The notes under the pieces are model-generated. The model ran no database searches, was not told the origin of the DNA, and saw only the letters and a program-made list of their open reading frames with translations. Below are positions 17,402-25,823 of a stretch of DNA of 64,000 nt, piece after piece (the first letter of the stretch is position 1; each line of letters starts with the position of its first letter). Source of the DNA: Pelagibius marinus (lineage in GTDB: Bacteria; Pseudomonadota; Alphaproteobacteria; Kiloniellales; Kiloniellaceae); contig NZ_JACSDK010000016.1 in assembly GCF_014925385.1 (NCBI RefSeq), positions 1-64,000 on the forward strand. Reading direction: 5' to 3'. Both the position numbers and the translations under genes were made by a program.

Positions 17402-18553
17402 ATGGTGCCTGCCGGTCCGATGCAGGACGACACTCTATCCGCAGCGGCCCAACTGGACGTGCTGCAGGCCGCGCTGGATCAGCTGGACCAGGGGATCACG
17501 GTCTTTGACAGTGAACTGCGGCTGGTCGGCTGGAATCACCGCTTTTTCGAACTCCTCGACTTTCCCGCCGAGCTGGCCCGCCGGGGTTCGCATTTCTCGG
17601 ATTTCATGCGCTACAACGCCGAGCGCGGCGAGTACGGCCCCGGCGACGTGGACAAGCTAGTCGAGGAACGGGTCGCGCAAGCACGCCTGTTCCAGCCGCA
17701 CAGTATGGAGCGGGTGCGCCCGAGCGGCAACGTCATCGCGGTCAAGGGGATACCTTTGCCGGGCGGCGGCTTCGCCAGTATCTACACCGACATCACCGCG
17801 CAGCGGGGTTACGTCCTCAAGACCAAGGGGCTGACCAAGGAGTTCAAGGGCTTCGTCGCGGTCCGGAACGTCGACCTGAATGTCCGCAAGGGCACGATCC
17901 ATGCCTTAATCGGCCCCAACGGTGCCGGCAAGACGACGGTGTTCAATCTGCTGACCCGCTTCCTTGGGGCCACGGCCGGCACCATCACCTACAAGGGACA
18001 GGACATCACCCATACGCGCGCCGATACCATCGCCCGCCTGGGCATCGTCCGCTCGTTCCAGATTTCCTCGACCTTCGCGCATCTCAGCGTGCGCGAGAAC
18101 GTCCGCGTCGCCCTGCAGCGCAAGCACGGCATGGACATCCACTTCTGGCGGCCCCTGCGCTCGCTCGATGTATTGAATGACGAGGTCGACCGCCTGCTCG
18201 CCGATGTCGGGCTGGAGTCTTTCGCGGAAATCCCAGCGGTTGAGCTTCCCTATGGCCGCAAGCGCGCACTCGAAATTGCCACCACGCTGGCGCTCGACCC
18301 CGAGATGATGCTGCTCGACGAACCAACCCAGGGCATGGGGCATGAGGATGTCGGCCGGATCGCCTCCCTGATCCGCAAGGTGGCGGAGGGACGTACCGTG
18401 CTGATGGTCGAACACAACCTCGGCGTCGTCGCCAATCTGTCAAACTGGATCACGGTCCTGCAGCGCGGCGAAATCCTCGCCGAGGGCACCTACGGCGAGG
18501 TTTCCCGCAACCCCGCGGTGATCGACGCCTACATGGGGTCGGCCCATGCCTGA
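17402..18553 (+). CDS. livG: PAS domain fused to LivG-type ABC importer ATPase
   Basis: A 383-residue fusion. Residues 1-135 form a PAS_7-type domain (QGITVFDSELRLVGWN, FMRYNAERGEYG, IYTDITAQR). Residues 136-383 are a LivG-type ATPase with Walker A GPNGAGKTT at 171-179, a variant signature LPYGRKR and Walker B MMLLDEPTQGM. The junction is seamless: the PAS terminal motif is followed at once by LKTKGLTKEFKGF, the normal LivG beginning. No in-frame ATG, GTG or TTG occurs between the junction and Walker A, so LivG cannot be made separately. The PAS part could let a cytosolic signal gate transport. Downstream genes complete the importer. Confidence 0.9.
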   Translation: MVPAGPMQDDTLSAAAQLDVLQAALDQLDQGITVFDSELRLVGWNHRFFELLDFPAELARRGSHFSDFMRYNAERGEYGPGDVDKLVEERVAQARLFQPHSMERVRPSGNVIAVKGIPLPGGGFASIYTDITAQRGYVLKTKGLTKEFKGFVAVRNVDLNVRKGTIHALIGPNGAGKTTVFNLLTRFLGATAGTITYKGQDITHTRADTIARLGIVRSFQISSTFAHLSVRENVRVALQRKHGMDIHFWRPLRSLDVLNDEVDRLLADVGLESFAEIPAVELPYGRKRALEIATTLALDPEMMLLDEPTQGMGHEDVGRIASLIRKVAEGRTVLMVEHNLGVVANLSNWITVLQRGEILAEGTYGEVSRNPAVIDAYMGSAHA

Positions 18554-19271
18554 GACCGCGGACCAGCTTCAGCCGCTGATCGAGGTCGAGGGCCTGCACG
18601 CCTACTACGGCGAGGCCCATGTGCTGCACGGCGTCGGGCTCAAGATCTGCAAGGGAGAAGTGGTGACCCTTCTCGGCCGCAACGGCGCCGGCAAGACGAC
18701 GACTCTGAAGTCCATCATGGGAATGATCGGGCAGCGGCGGGGAGCGATCCGTTTCCGCGGCGTCGAGACCATTGCCATGAAGTGCAATCGGATCGCCCGG
18801 CTGGGCATCGCCTTCTGTCCGGAGGAGCGCGGCATCTTCTCCAGCCTCACGGTGGAGGAGAACCTTTATCTCCCGCCGGTGATTGCCGAGGGTGGACTCA
18901 CCATCGACGAGCTCTATGACCTCTTCCCGAATCTGAGCGAGCGGAGGCATACCCGCCAGGGCACGCGGCTTTCCGGAGGCGAGCAGCAGATGCTTGCCAT
19001 CGCCCGCATCCTGCGCAGCGGCGCCAGGGTTCTGTTGCTCGACGAGCCGACAGAGGGCCTGGCGCCGGTCATCGTCGAGCAGATCGGCAAGGTTATCGAA
19101 CAGCTCAAGAACCGCGGCTTCACCGTGCTTCTCGTCGAGCAGAACTTCCATTTCGCCTCCCGACTGGCCGACCGGAACTACGTCATGGAGGACGGCCGGA
19201 TCGTCGAAATGGTCGACCGCAGCGAGCTCGAGGAAAAGGAAGCATTGCTGCAGGAATACTTAGGAGTCTGA
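18546..19271 (+). CDS. livF: LivF-type ABC importer ATPase
   Basis: A 241-residue ATPase of the LivF family with Walker A GRNGAGKTT, signature LSGGEQQ and Walker B VLLLDEPTEGL followed by the LivF-typical APVIVEQIG. It overlaps the PAS-LivG gene by 8 bp and forms the second ATPase of the importer. Unlike LivG it carries no extra domain. The six genes from PAS-LivG to the CoA ligase are close together on the same strand, suggesting one transcript. Confidence 0.93.
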   Translation: MPETADQLQPLIEVEGLHAYYGEAHVLHGVGLKICKGEVVTLLGRNGAGKTTTLKSIMGMIGQRRGAIRFRGVETIAMKCNRIARLGIAFCPEERGIFSSLTVEENLYLPPVIAEGGLTIDELYDLFPNLSERRHTRQGTRLSGGEQQMLAIARILRSGARVLLLDEPTEGLAPVIVEQIGKVIEQLKNRGFTVLLVEQNFHFASRLADRNYVMEDGRIVEMVDRSELEEKEALLQEYLGV

Positions 19272-19301
19272 CCAGTGAAGCAATACAGGAGGAAAAGCCA
19301 G

Positions 19302-20507
19302 ATGTTGAAGAGATTAGCCCTAGCGGCCATGGTCGGCGGCCTTGCCGCGCATCCTGCCGCGGCTGCCGAGATTTCAGACGATGCCGTGCGTATCGGTGTG
19401 CTGACCGACATGGCCGCGGTCTATGCCGACCTTTCAGGTAAGGGGTCCGTCATCGCCGCCGAGATGGCGGTGGAAGACTTCGGCGGCAAGGCGCTCGGCA
19501 AGCCCGTCACGGTGATTTCCGCCGACCACCAGAACAAGGCGGATATCGCAGCTGCCAAGGCCCGCGAATGGATCGATACGCAAGGCGTCGACATGATCAC
19601 GGACCTCGTGACCTCTTCAGTTGCTTTGGCCGTTTCCGAGGTCGGGCGGGAGAAGAACCGGGTCACCATGGTGGTCGGTGCCGCGACCTCCCGGCTCACC
19701 GGCAAGGACTGCTCGCCGGTCGGCTTTCACTGGGCCTACGATACCTACGCCCTGGCCAATGGCACCGGAACGGCGGTGGTCAAGAACGGCGGGGACAGCT
19801 GGTTCTTCATCACCGCGGACTATGCCTTCGGTCATTCCCTGGAGAGCGACGTCTCCAAGATCGTCGAGGCCAACGGCGGCAAGGTCCTGGGCGCCGTGCG
19901 TCATCCTTTTCCTTCGTCGGACTTTGCCTCCTTCCTGCTTCAGGCCCAGGCATCGGGAGCCAAGATCATCGGTCTCGCCAACGCCGGTGCGGATACCATC
20001 AACGCCATCAAGCAGGCTTCCGAGTTCGGAATCGTCGCGGGTGGCCAGAATTTGGCGGGCCTGCTGATGTTCGTCACCGACATCCACAGCCTCGGCCTGA
20101 AATCTGCTCAGGGGCTGTACATGACCACGGGCTGGTATTGGGATCTCAACGATGAAACCCGGAAATGGGCGGCGCGTTTCGAGGAGAAGGCGGGCAACAA
20201 GCCGACAATGGTTCAGGTCGGTGTTTATTCCTCCGTGCTCAACTACCTGAAGGCGGTCGAGCAGGCAGGTACCGACGAGGCCACTGCGGTCTCCACCACG
20301 CTAAAGTCGATGCAGATCGACGATGTCTTCGCCAAGGGTGGCAAGGTCCAGCCAAACGGCCGGATGGCGCACGATATGTACCTCGCCCAGGTCAAGAGCC
20401 CTGCCGAGTCCAAGGGCGCCTGGGACTATCTCAATATCGCGCGCACTATTCCGGGTGACGAGGCCTTCCGCGACCCGGCGGCCTCCGGCTGCCCGCTCGT
20501 CAACTGA
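19302..20507 (+). CDS. Liv-type periplasmic substrate-binding protein
   Basis: A 401-residue periplasmic protein of the leucine-binding family with a signal peptide (LKRLALAAMVGGLAAHPAAAA). The body reads as a Peripla_BP_6 protein (VRIGVLTDMAAVYADLSG; ITADYAFGHSLESDV) with a C-terminal Cys in SGCPLVN. ATG at 19302 follows an AGGAGG site; the in-frame GTG at 19275 would add nine charged residues in front of the signal. Liv-type proteins of this sort bind branched-chain amino acids but also amides, aromatic acids and other carboxylates. The CoA ligase in the same operon argues for an organic acid ligand (inference). Confidence 0.88.
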   Translation: MLKRLALAAMVGGLAAHPAAAAEISDDAVRIGVLTDMAAVYADLSGKGSVIAAEMAVEDFGGKALGKPVTVISADHQNKADIAAAKAREWIDTQGVDMITDLVTSSVALAVSEVGREKNRVTMVVGAATSRLTGKDCSPVGFHWAYDTYALANGTGTAVVKNGGDSWFFITADYAFGHSLESDVSKIVEANGGKVLGAVRHPFPSSDFASFLLQAQASGAKIIGLANAGADTINAIKQASEFGIVAGGQNLAGLLMFVTDIHSLGLKSAQGLYMTTGWYWDLNDETRKWAARFEEKAGNKPTMVQVGVYSSVLNYLKAVEQAGTDEATAVSTTLKSMQIDDVFAKGGKVQPNGRMAHDMYLAQVKSPAESKGAWDYLNIARTIPGDEAFRDPAASGCPLVN

Positions 20508-20539
20508 TACTCAAACCGACGCGCCGTGGGTGAAGACCG

Positions 20540-21457
20540 ATGACGATGATCTTTGATCTCCCCCTGTCCTACCTCGGGCTTCAGCTCCTCATCGGGCTGC
20601 AGAACGGCGCATTTTACGCGCTTCTGTCGCTTGGTCTGGCCGTGATCTTCGGCATGCTGAACGTCATCAACTTCGCCCACGGTGCGCAATATATGATGGG
20701 CGCATTCCTTACCTGGATGTTGCTGGATTGGGTCGGAGTATCCTATTGGTGGTCTCTGCTTCTGGTGCCGCTTGCGCTCGGCGCCTTCGGGATCCTGATC
20801 GAGCGCGCACTTCTGCGCTGGCTCTACGATCTTGACCACCTCTACGGTCTGCTTCTGACCTTCGGTCTGGTCCTCATCATCGAGGGCGTGTTCGTCGAGA
20901 GTTTCGGCGCCTCAGGACTGCCCTATAACAAGCCGGACCTGCTCGCCGGGGCCCAGCGCATCCCCCTGGGCGCACTAACCGGCAATGAGAAAGACGTCAT
21001 GATGATGCCAGTCTACCGCTTGTGGATTATAGGCGTCTCGCTGGCGATCTGCCTCGCCACCTGGTTCGGGATCGAGAAGACGCGACTCGGCAGTTATCTG
21101 CGTGCCGCGACCGAAAATCCGATGCTGGTGCGTGCCTTTGGCATCAACGTGCCGGTCATGATCATGTTGACATACGCCTTCGGTACCGCCCTGGCCGGCT
21201 TTACCGGCGTCCTGGCCGCGGGCCTGCAGGCCGTGACGCCGCATATGGGCGCCAATCTCATCATCGTCGTCTTTGCGGTCGTCGTGATCGGCGGTATGGG
21301 GTCGATCATGGGGTCGGTCCTGACCGGCTTCGCGTTGGGCCTGGTGGAGGCCTTCGTAAGGATCGCCTATCCCGAGGCCTCCAACATCGTGATCTTCGTC
21401 ATCATGATCGTCGTTCTCCTGGTCCGGCCGGCGGGCCTCTTCGGACGGGAGGCCTGA
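20540..21457 (+). CDS. livH: LivH-type ABC importer permease
   Basis: A 305-residue inner-membrane protein of the LivH family with about eight hydrophobic segments and the typical QLLIGLQNGAFYALLSLGLA N-terminal helix and NFAHG motif. With LivM it forms the translocation channel energised by the PAS-LivG and LivF ATPases. It is separated from the binding-protein gene by 32 bp and from livM by 3 bp. Confidence 0.93.
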   Translation: MTMIFDLPLSYLGLQLLIGLQNGAFYALLSLGLAVIFGMLNVINFAHGAQYMMGAFLTWMLLDWVGVSYWWSLLLVPLALGAFGILIERALLRWLYDLDHLYGLLLTFGLVLIIEGVFVESFGASGLPYNKPDLLAGAQRIPLGALTGNEKDVMMMPVYRLWIIGVSLAICLATWFGIEKTRLGSYLRAATENPMLVRAFGINVPVMIMLTYAFGTALAGFTGVLAAGLQAVTPHMGANLIIVVFAVVVIGGMGSIMGSVLTGFALGLVEAFVRIAYPEASNIVIFVIMIVVLLVRPAGLFGREA

Positions 21458-21460
21458 ATC

Positions 21461-22420
21461 ATGTCATTGTTTGACGGAGGTTACACCATCCGCCGCTTCG
21501 CCCTTTCGCCGCGCCGGCTGGCGCTGTGGATCCTCACGGCCGCCGTTCTGGCCTCCTTGCCCTTCGTCGTCTACCCCGTGTTTCTCATGAAGGCGATGTG
21601 CTTCATGCTTTTCGCCTGCGCCTTCAATCTGATGCTGGGCTTCGCGGGCCTTTTGTCCTTCGGCCATGCCGCCTTCTTCGGTACAGCCAGCTATGTCGTC
21701 GCCCATGCGCTCAAGGTCTGGGGGCTGACGCCGGAGCTGGCCGTTGCCCTTTCCGTGCTCGCGGCAGCTTTCCTCGGCCTCCTGTTCGGCCTCGTCGCAA
21801 TCCGCCGCCAGGGGATCTATTTCGCGATGATCACCCTCGCGTTGTCGCAGATGATCTTCTTCTTTGCCCTTCAGGCACCCTTCACCGGCGGCGAGGACGG
21901 CATCCAGGGTGTGACGCGTCAGCCACTCTTCGGCGTGATCGACATCTCGAATAACCTGACGCTCTACTTCGTCGTGCTCGTAGTATTCCTCTTCGGCCTT
22001 TTCGTCGTCTATCGCACCGTGCATTCACCCTTCGGACAGATCTTGAAGGCCATTCGCGAGAGTGAGCCGCGCGCGATCTCACTCGGCTACCGGGTGGATC
22101 ACTACAAGCTGACGGCCTTTGTCATCTCCGCCGCCCTGTCCGGCCTGGCCGGCGGGACCAAGGCTCTGATTGTCCAGGTGGCCAGCCTGACTGATATCGG
22201 TTGGCAGATGTCCGGCGAAGTCATTCTGATGACCTTGCTGGGCGGCATGGGAACCGTGTTCGGCCCGGCCGTAGGCGCCGTCGTCGTCGTGACCCTGCAG
22301 AATTATCTCAACGCCTTCGGATCGCTTGTCAGCATCGTGATCGGGGTGATCTTCGTCATCTGCGTCTTGCTGTTCCGGCGCGGGATCGTTGGGGAGATCC
22401 AGGCCAGGATTGGACGCTAG
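21461..22420 (+). CDS. livM: LivM-type ABC importer permease
   Basis: A 319-residue membrane protein of the LivM family. The family motif NLMLGFAGLLSFGHAAFFG is at about residues 50-68, and GGMGTVFGPAVGA is near residue 264. About nine to ten hydrophobic segments are expected. It completes the Liv-type importer and lies 3 bp after livH. The CoA ligase gene begins 50 bp downstream. Confidence 0.93.
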   Translation: MSLFDGGYTIRRFALSPRRLALWILTAAVLASLPFVVYPVFLMKAMCFMLFACAFNLMLGFAGLLSFGHAAFFGTASYVVAHALKVWGLTPELAVALSVLAAAFLGLLFGLVAIRRQGIYFAMITLALSQMIFFFALQAPFTGGEDGIQGVTRQPLFGVIDISNNLTLYFVVLVVFLFGLFVVYRTVHSPFGQILKAIRESEPRAISLGYRVDHYKLTAFVISAALSGLAGGTKALIVQVASLTDIGWQMSGEVILMTLLGGMGTVFGPAVGAVVVVTLQNYLNAFGSLVSIVIGVIFVICVLLFRRGIVGEIQARIGR

Positions 22421-22470
22421 CCTCGGCATCGCATTGGGAGAAAGCATTGCATCAGGAAGGAGGAACCATC

Positions 22471-24096
22471 GTGACCACGCCATACGACACGGGGCTTGAC
22501 CGTAACAGCGCCAACTATGTTCCCCTGTCGCCGCTTTCCATGCTGCGCCGGACGGCACGGGTCTATCCGGAGCGGACGGCGGTGATTCACGGCAAGGTCC
22601 GCCGCAGCTGGGCCGAGACCGAGACCCGTTGCCGCCGTCTTGCCTCGGCGCTGGTCCGCCGTGGCATCGGCCTGGGTGACACCGTTGCCATCATGGCCCC
22701 GAACATCCCGGAGTTCGTCGAGGCGCATTTCGGCGTACCCATGGCCGGTGCCGTGCTCAACTCGCTCAACATTCGCCTGGACGCGGAAGCCCTGGCCTTC
22801 ACCCTGCGCCACGGCGAGGCCAAGGTCGTGCTGACCGACCGGGAGTTCTCTGGGGTGATCGCGGCGGCGCTGGCTCAGCTCGAGGAGCGGCCCCTGGTCA
22901 TCGACATCGATGATCCCCAGGGCGCTGGTGGCGAACTGATCGGCGACACCGACTACGAAGCCTTCCTGGAGGAAGGCGATCCGGACTTTGCCTACGGTCC
23001 GCCCGCGGACGAATGGCAGGCGATCGCTCTCAACTACACCTCCGGGACCACGGGTGACCCCAAGGGGGTCGTCTACAGCCATCGTGGCGCCTATCTCAAT
23101 GCCATCAGCAACGCGGTGGATTGGGCGATGCCCCACTTTCCGGTCTATCTCTGGACCCTGCCCATGTTCCACTGCAACGGCTGGTGCTTCCCTTGGACGG
23201 TGACCGCCAAGGCGGGGACCCACGTCTGCCTGCGCAAGCCGGAGGCCTCCGCGATCTTCCAGGCGATCCGCGAGCACGGCGTGACCCATCTCTGCGGCGC
23301 GCCGATTATCATGTCGATGATGGTGAACGCGGCCGAGTCCGAGCGTCGCGCGATCGGCCAGGGCATATCCATGATGACCGCCGGCGCCGCACCGCCGGCG
23401 GCGGTGATCGAGAAGATGGAGGCGATGGGCATCGAGGTGATCCATGTCTACGGCCTGACCGAGGTTTACGGCCCTTGCGTGGTCTGCGCCTGGAAGCCCA
23501 AGTGGGACGCGTTACCGGTGGCGGAGCGGGCGGCGCGGAAGGCCCGGCAGGGCGTGCCCTACACGATGCAGGAAGACCTTACCGTCATGGATCCTGACAG
23601 TCTGCAGCCGGTGCCTGCCGATGGCAAAACCATCGGCGAAATTATGATCCGCGGCAACATCGTCATGCGCGGCTACCTGAAGAACCCCCGAACGACGACC
23701 GCGAGCTTTGGAGGCGGCTGGTTCCATTCCGGCGACCTGGGTGTGATGCACCCGGACGGCTATATAGAGATCAAGGACCGCTCCAAGGATATCATCATTT
23801 CCGGCGGCGAAAATATCTCCTCGATCGAGGTCGAGGCCGCCCTCTACAAACACCCCTCGGTAGCGGCCGCGGCCGTGGTCGCGAAGCCGGACGAAAAGTG
23901 GGGTGAGACGCCCTGTGCTTTTGTCGAACTGCGGCCCGGCATAGCGGCGGAGGAGGGTGAGATCATCGCCTTCTGCCGAGAGCGACTGGCGCACTTCAAG
24001 TGCCCGCGCCAGGTGGTCTTCGTCGAACTGCCCAAGACCTCGACCGGGAAGATCCAGAAGTTCAGGCTGCGCGAAATGGCGAAGGCGTTGATCTGA
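22471..24096 (+). CDS. Acyl-CoA synthetase (AMP-forming)
   Basis: A 541-residue adenylate-forming ligase. Motifs: ATP-binding YTSGTTGDPKG, the YGLTEVYGP core, GWFHSGDLGVMHPDGYIEIKDR and the C-terminal catalytic Lys in TSTGKIQKFRLRE. It activates a carboxylic acid with ATP and joins it to CoA. Similarity is to medium/long-chain and methylthiopropionate-type ligases, and exact chain preference cannot be read. The start is GTG at 22471 behind a GGAAGGAGG site; a longer reading from 22201 would overlap livM widely. Placement after a Liv importer suggests import and CoA activation of the same acid. Confidence 0.9.
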   Translation: MTTPYDTGLDRNSANYVPLSPLSMLRRTARVYPERTAVIHGKVRRSWAETETRCRRLASALVRRGIGLGDTVAIMAPNIPEFVEAHFGVPMAGAVLNSLNIRLDAEALAFTLRHGEAKVVLTDREFSGVIAAALAQLEERPLVIDIDDPQGAGGELIGDTDYEAFLEEGDPDFAYGPPADEWQAIALNYTSGTTGDPKGVVYSHRGAYLNAISNAVDWAMPHFPVYLWTLPMFHCNGWCFPWTVTAKAGTHVCLRKPEASAIFQAIREHGVTHLCGAPIIMSMMVNAAESERRAIGQGISMMTAGAAPPAAVIEKMEAMGIEVIHVYGLTEVYGPCVVCAWKPKWDALPVAERAARKARQGVPYTMQEDLTVMDPDSLQPVPADGKTIGEIMIRGNIVMRGYLKNPRTTTASFGGGWFHSGDLGVMHPDGYIEIKDRSKDIIISGGENISSIEVEAALYKHPSVAAAAVVAKPDEKWGETPCAFVELRPGIAAEEGEIIAFCRERLAHFKCPRQVVFVELPKTSTGKIQKFRLREMAKALI

Positions 24097-24328
24097 TCAG
24101 CCGGCTAGTGTGACGTCTGTTTCTGGCACGTAGCGGCAGTGCCGCTGGATCGGCGGACAGGTCTGCTGCCAGGCGGCAAGCCGACAGCGGGCAGCCGCGT
24201 CGCTTCCAGCGTCAGCTAAGGCGCAGCAATCCGACGAACGCGAATTGCCTGCCTGAAGGCCCCTTTTGACCCTGGGCAGATTTCCGGAATTCCCAGCCGC
24301 GTGGCGGTGTCGCAGCGCTGTTTCCCGA

Positions 24329-25321
24329 TCACATTCCCCAGCGCAGCGCGGCGCTGTGCACCGGCGCGTCCCAGTAGGACGCCATCTCGGCATCCAGCTT
24401 GACCAGCGTGAGGGAGCAGCCGGCCATTTCCAGCGAGGTGCAGTAGTTGCCGACCAAAGAGCGGACCACCTTTAACCCGCGCGCGTCCGCCTCGCGCACC
24501 GCTGCGTCGTACATGCCGTAGAGCTCCAGCAGCGGCGTGCCGCCCATGCCGTTGACCAGCAGCAGTACCTCCTGGCCTTTGTCCGGCTTGATGTCGTCGC
24601 AGATCGCCTCCATCAGGGTAGCGGCCAGGGCATCGGCGGGCATCATCGTGGTGCGTTTGCGACCAGGCTCGCCGTGGATGCCTACACCCAACTCGATCTC
24701 GTCGTCGCCGAGCTCGAAGTTCGGTTTTCCTGCTGCCGGCACGGTGCAGCTGGACAAAGCCACGCCCATGGAGCCGGAGGCGGCATTGACCCGCTCGCCC
24801 AGGGCGACGCAGTCGGCCAGGGCGGCGCCGGCCTCGGCCGCTGCCCCGACGATCTTCTCAAGGACAACCGTGGCGGCGACGCCACGCCGTCCCTGGCTGT
24901 GGGGCGAGTTCTCCCCTGAAACGTCGGCGGTGGGGGGCACCGGGGCCCGTTCGCCCGGGCTCATTTCCGACGCCATCTCGAAGTTCATTACATCGCCGGC
25001 ATAATTCTTGACGATGAAGAGGGTGCCGGCGCCGCCGTCGACCGCCTCAGCGGCGGCCAGCATCTGGTCCGGCGTCGGCGAAGTGAAGACCTGTCCCGGG
25101 CAGGCGGCGTCCAGCATGCCGTGGCCGACAAAACCGGCGTGCATCGGCTCGTGGCCCGAGCCGCCGCCGGAGATCAGCGCCACCTTGCCCTGGCGGGGGC
25201 TGCCCTTGCGGATGACGAACATGGGATCGAGGTTGACGGAGACGATGTCCGCGTGCGCATGCCCGAAACCGCGCAGGCTCTCCGTCAGGACGCCGTCGAC
25301 GGCGTTCATAAGCTTTTTCAT
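24329..25321 (-). CDS. dhaK: Dihydroxyacetone kinase subunit DhaK
   Basis: A 330-residue DhaK protein. The substrate-binding His is residue 216 in GVGIHGEPGR, and the GGGSGHEPMHAGFVG loop is at 52-66. DhaK holds dihydroxyacetone (or a related short ketose) covalently on this His while DhaL-ADP-Mg, recharged by DhaM, passes on the phosphate. It is the last gene of the long minus-strand operon that begins with the binding protein at 34473. A 232-bp gap with no gene separates it from the convergent acyl-CoA synthetase. In this family the kinase may prefer tetroses such as erythrulose, so the substrate is open. Confidence 0.92.
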   Translation of the reverse strand: MKKLMNAVDGVLTESLRGFGHAHADIVSVNLDPMFVIRKGSPRQGKVALISGGGSGHEPMHAGFVGHGMLDAACPGQVFTSPTPDQMLAAAEAVDGGAGTLFIVKNYAGDVMNFEMASEMSPGERAPVPPTADVSGENSPHSQGRRGVAATVVLEKIVGAAAEAGAALADCVALGERVNAASGSMGVALSSCTVPAAGKPNFELGDDEIELGVGIHGEPGRKRTTMMPADALAATLMEAICDDIKPDKGQEVLLLVNGMGGTPLLELYGMYDAAVREADARGLKVVRSLVGNYCTSLEMAGCSLTLVKLDAEMASYWDAPVHSAALRWGM

Positions 25322-25358
25322 AAGATAGGTCTCCCTCTTGACTGCGCTCTCCCGGCGC

Positions 25359-25823
25359 TTACTTCTCGTCGTCTTTCCGCGGCAGGTCCGGCTGACCGCC
25401 CCCCGATTGGGCGAGGGCGATGACCCGCTCGGCGAAGTCGTGAATGAGCTGGCGCACCTGGTTTCGGCGCGTCTCGTCCATACCGTGGGGCAGGGGGATG
25501 CGCAGCACGTCCCGCTCGATGGAGGCGAGTTCCTCCATGGCCACGGACTGGGCTGGATGGGCGCGGCCGTAGAGCTCCAGGAAGTGGCGCTGCTCTTCCT
25601 CGCTCAAGTGGCAGACACGGAACATCGCCGGGATGTGCTGGGCCGGCAGCGGCACCCGGTAGGCGGGGTTGGTGACCTGGGAGATGAAGCTCTTATGGGT
25701 GCCGAAGGCCTCGGCGAGCTTCTGGCGCGTGCCCGAGGGCCGCCGGTCCAGATAGCGCTTCAGCAACACCTTGTATTCGGCGACCGGATCGTCGGCCTCG
25801 CGCTTCGGGGCGTCGTCAGCCAT
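25359..25823 (-). CDS. Small helix-turn-helix protein of the dha operon
   Basis: A 154-residue soluble protein not assigned to a named family. Residues about 28-50 (TRQKLAEAFGTHKSFISQV) read as a helix-turn-helix, and the following residues are helical and charged. It begins within the end of the enzyme I gene (8-bp overlap from ATG at 25823) and precedes dhaK. It could be the operon's own regulator or a DNA-binding adaptor. The start is uncertain, because an upstream in-frame start at 25862 also exists. Confidence 0.65.
   Translation of the reverse strand: MADDAPKREADDPVAEYKVLLKRYLDRRPSGTRQKLAEAFGTHKSFISQVTNPAYRVPLPAQHIPAMFRVCHLSEEEQRHFLELYGRAHPAQSVAMEELASIERDVLRIPLPHGMDETRRNQVRQLIHDFAERVIALAQSGGGQPDLPRKDDEK

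Noticed and set aside
24132-24146. AGCGGCA-G-TGCCGCT palindrome between acyl-CoA synthetase and dhaK
   Set aside because: Too short and without loop or U-run to call a bidirectional terminator; no conserved partner copy seen.
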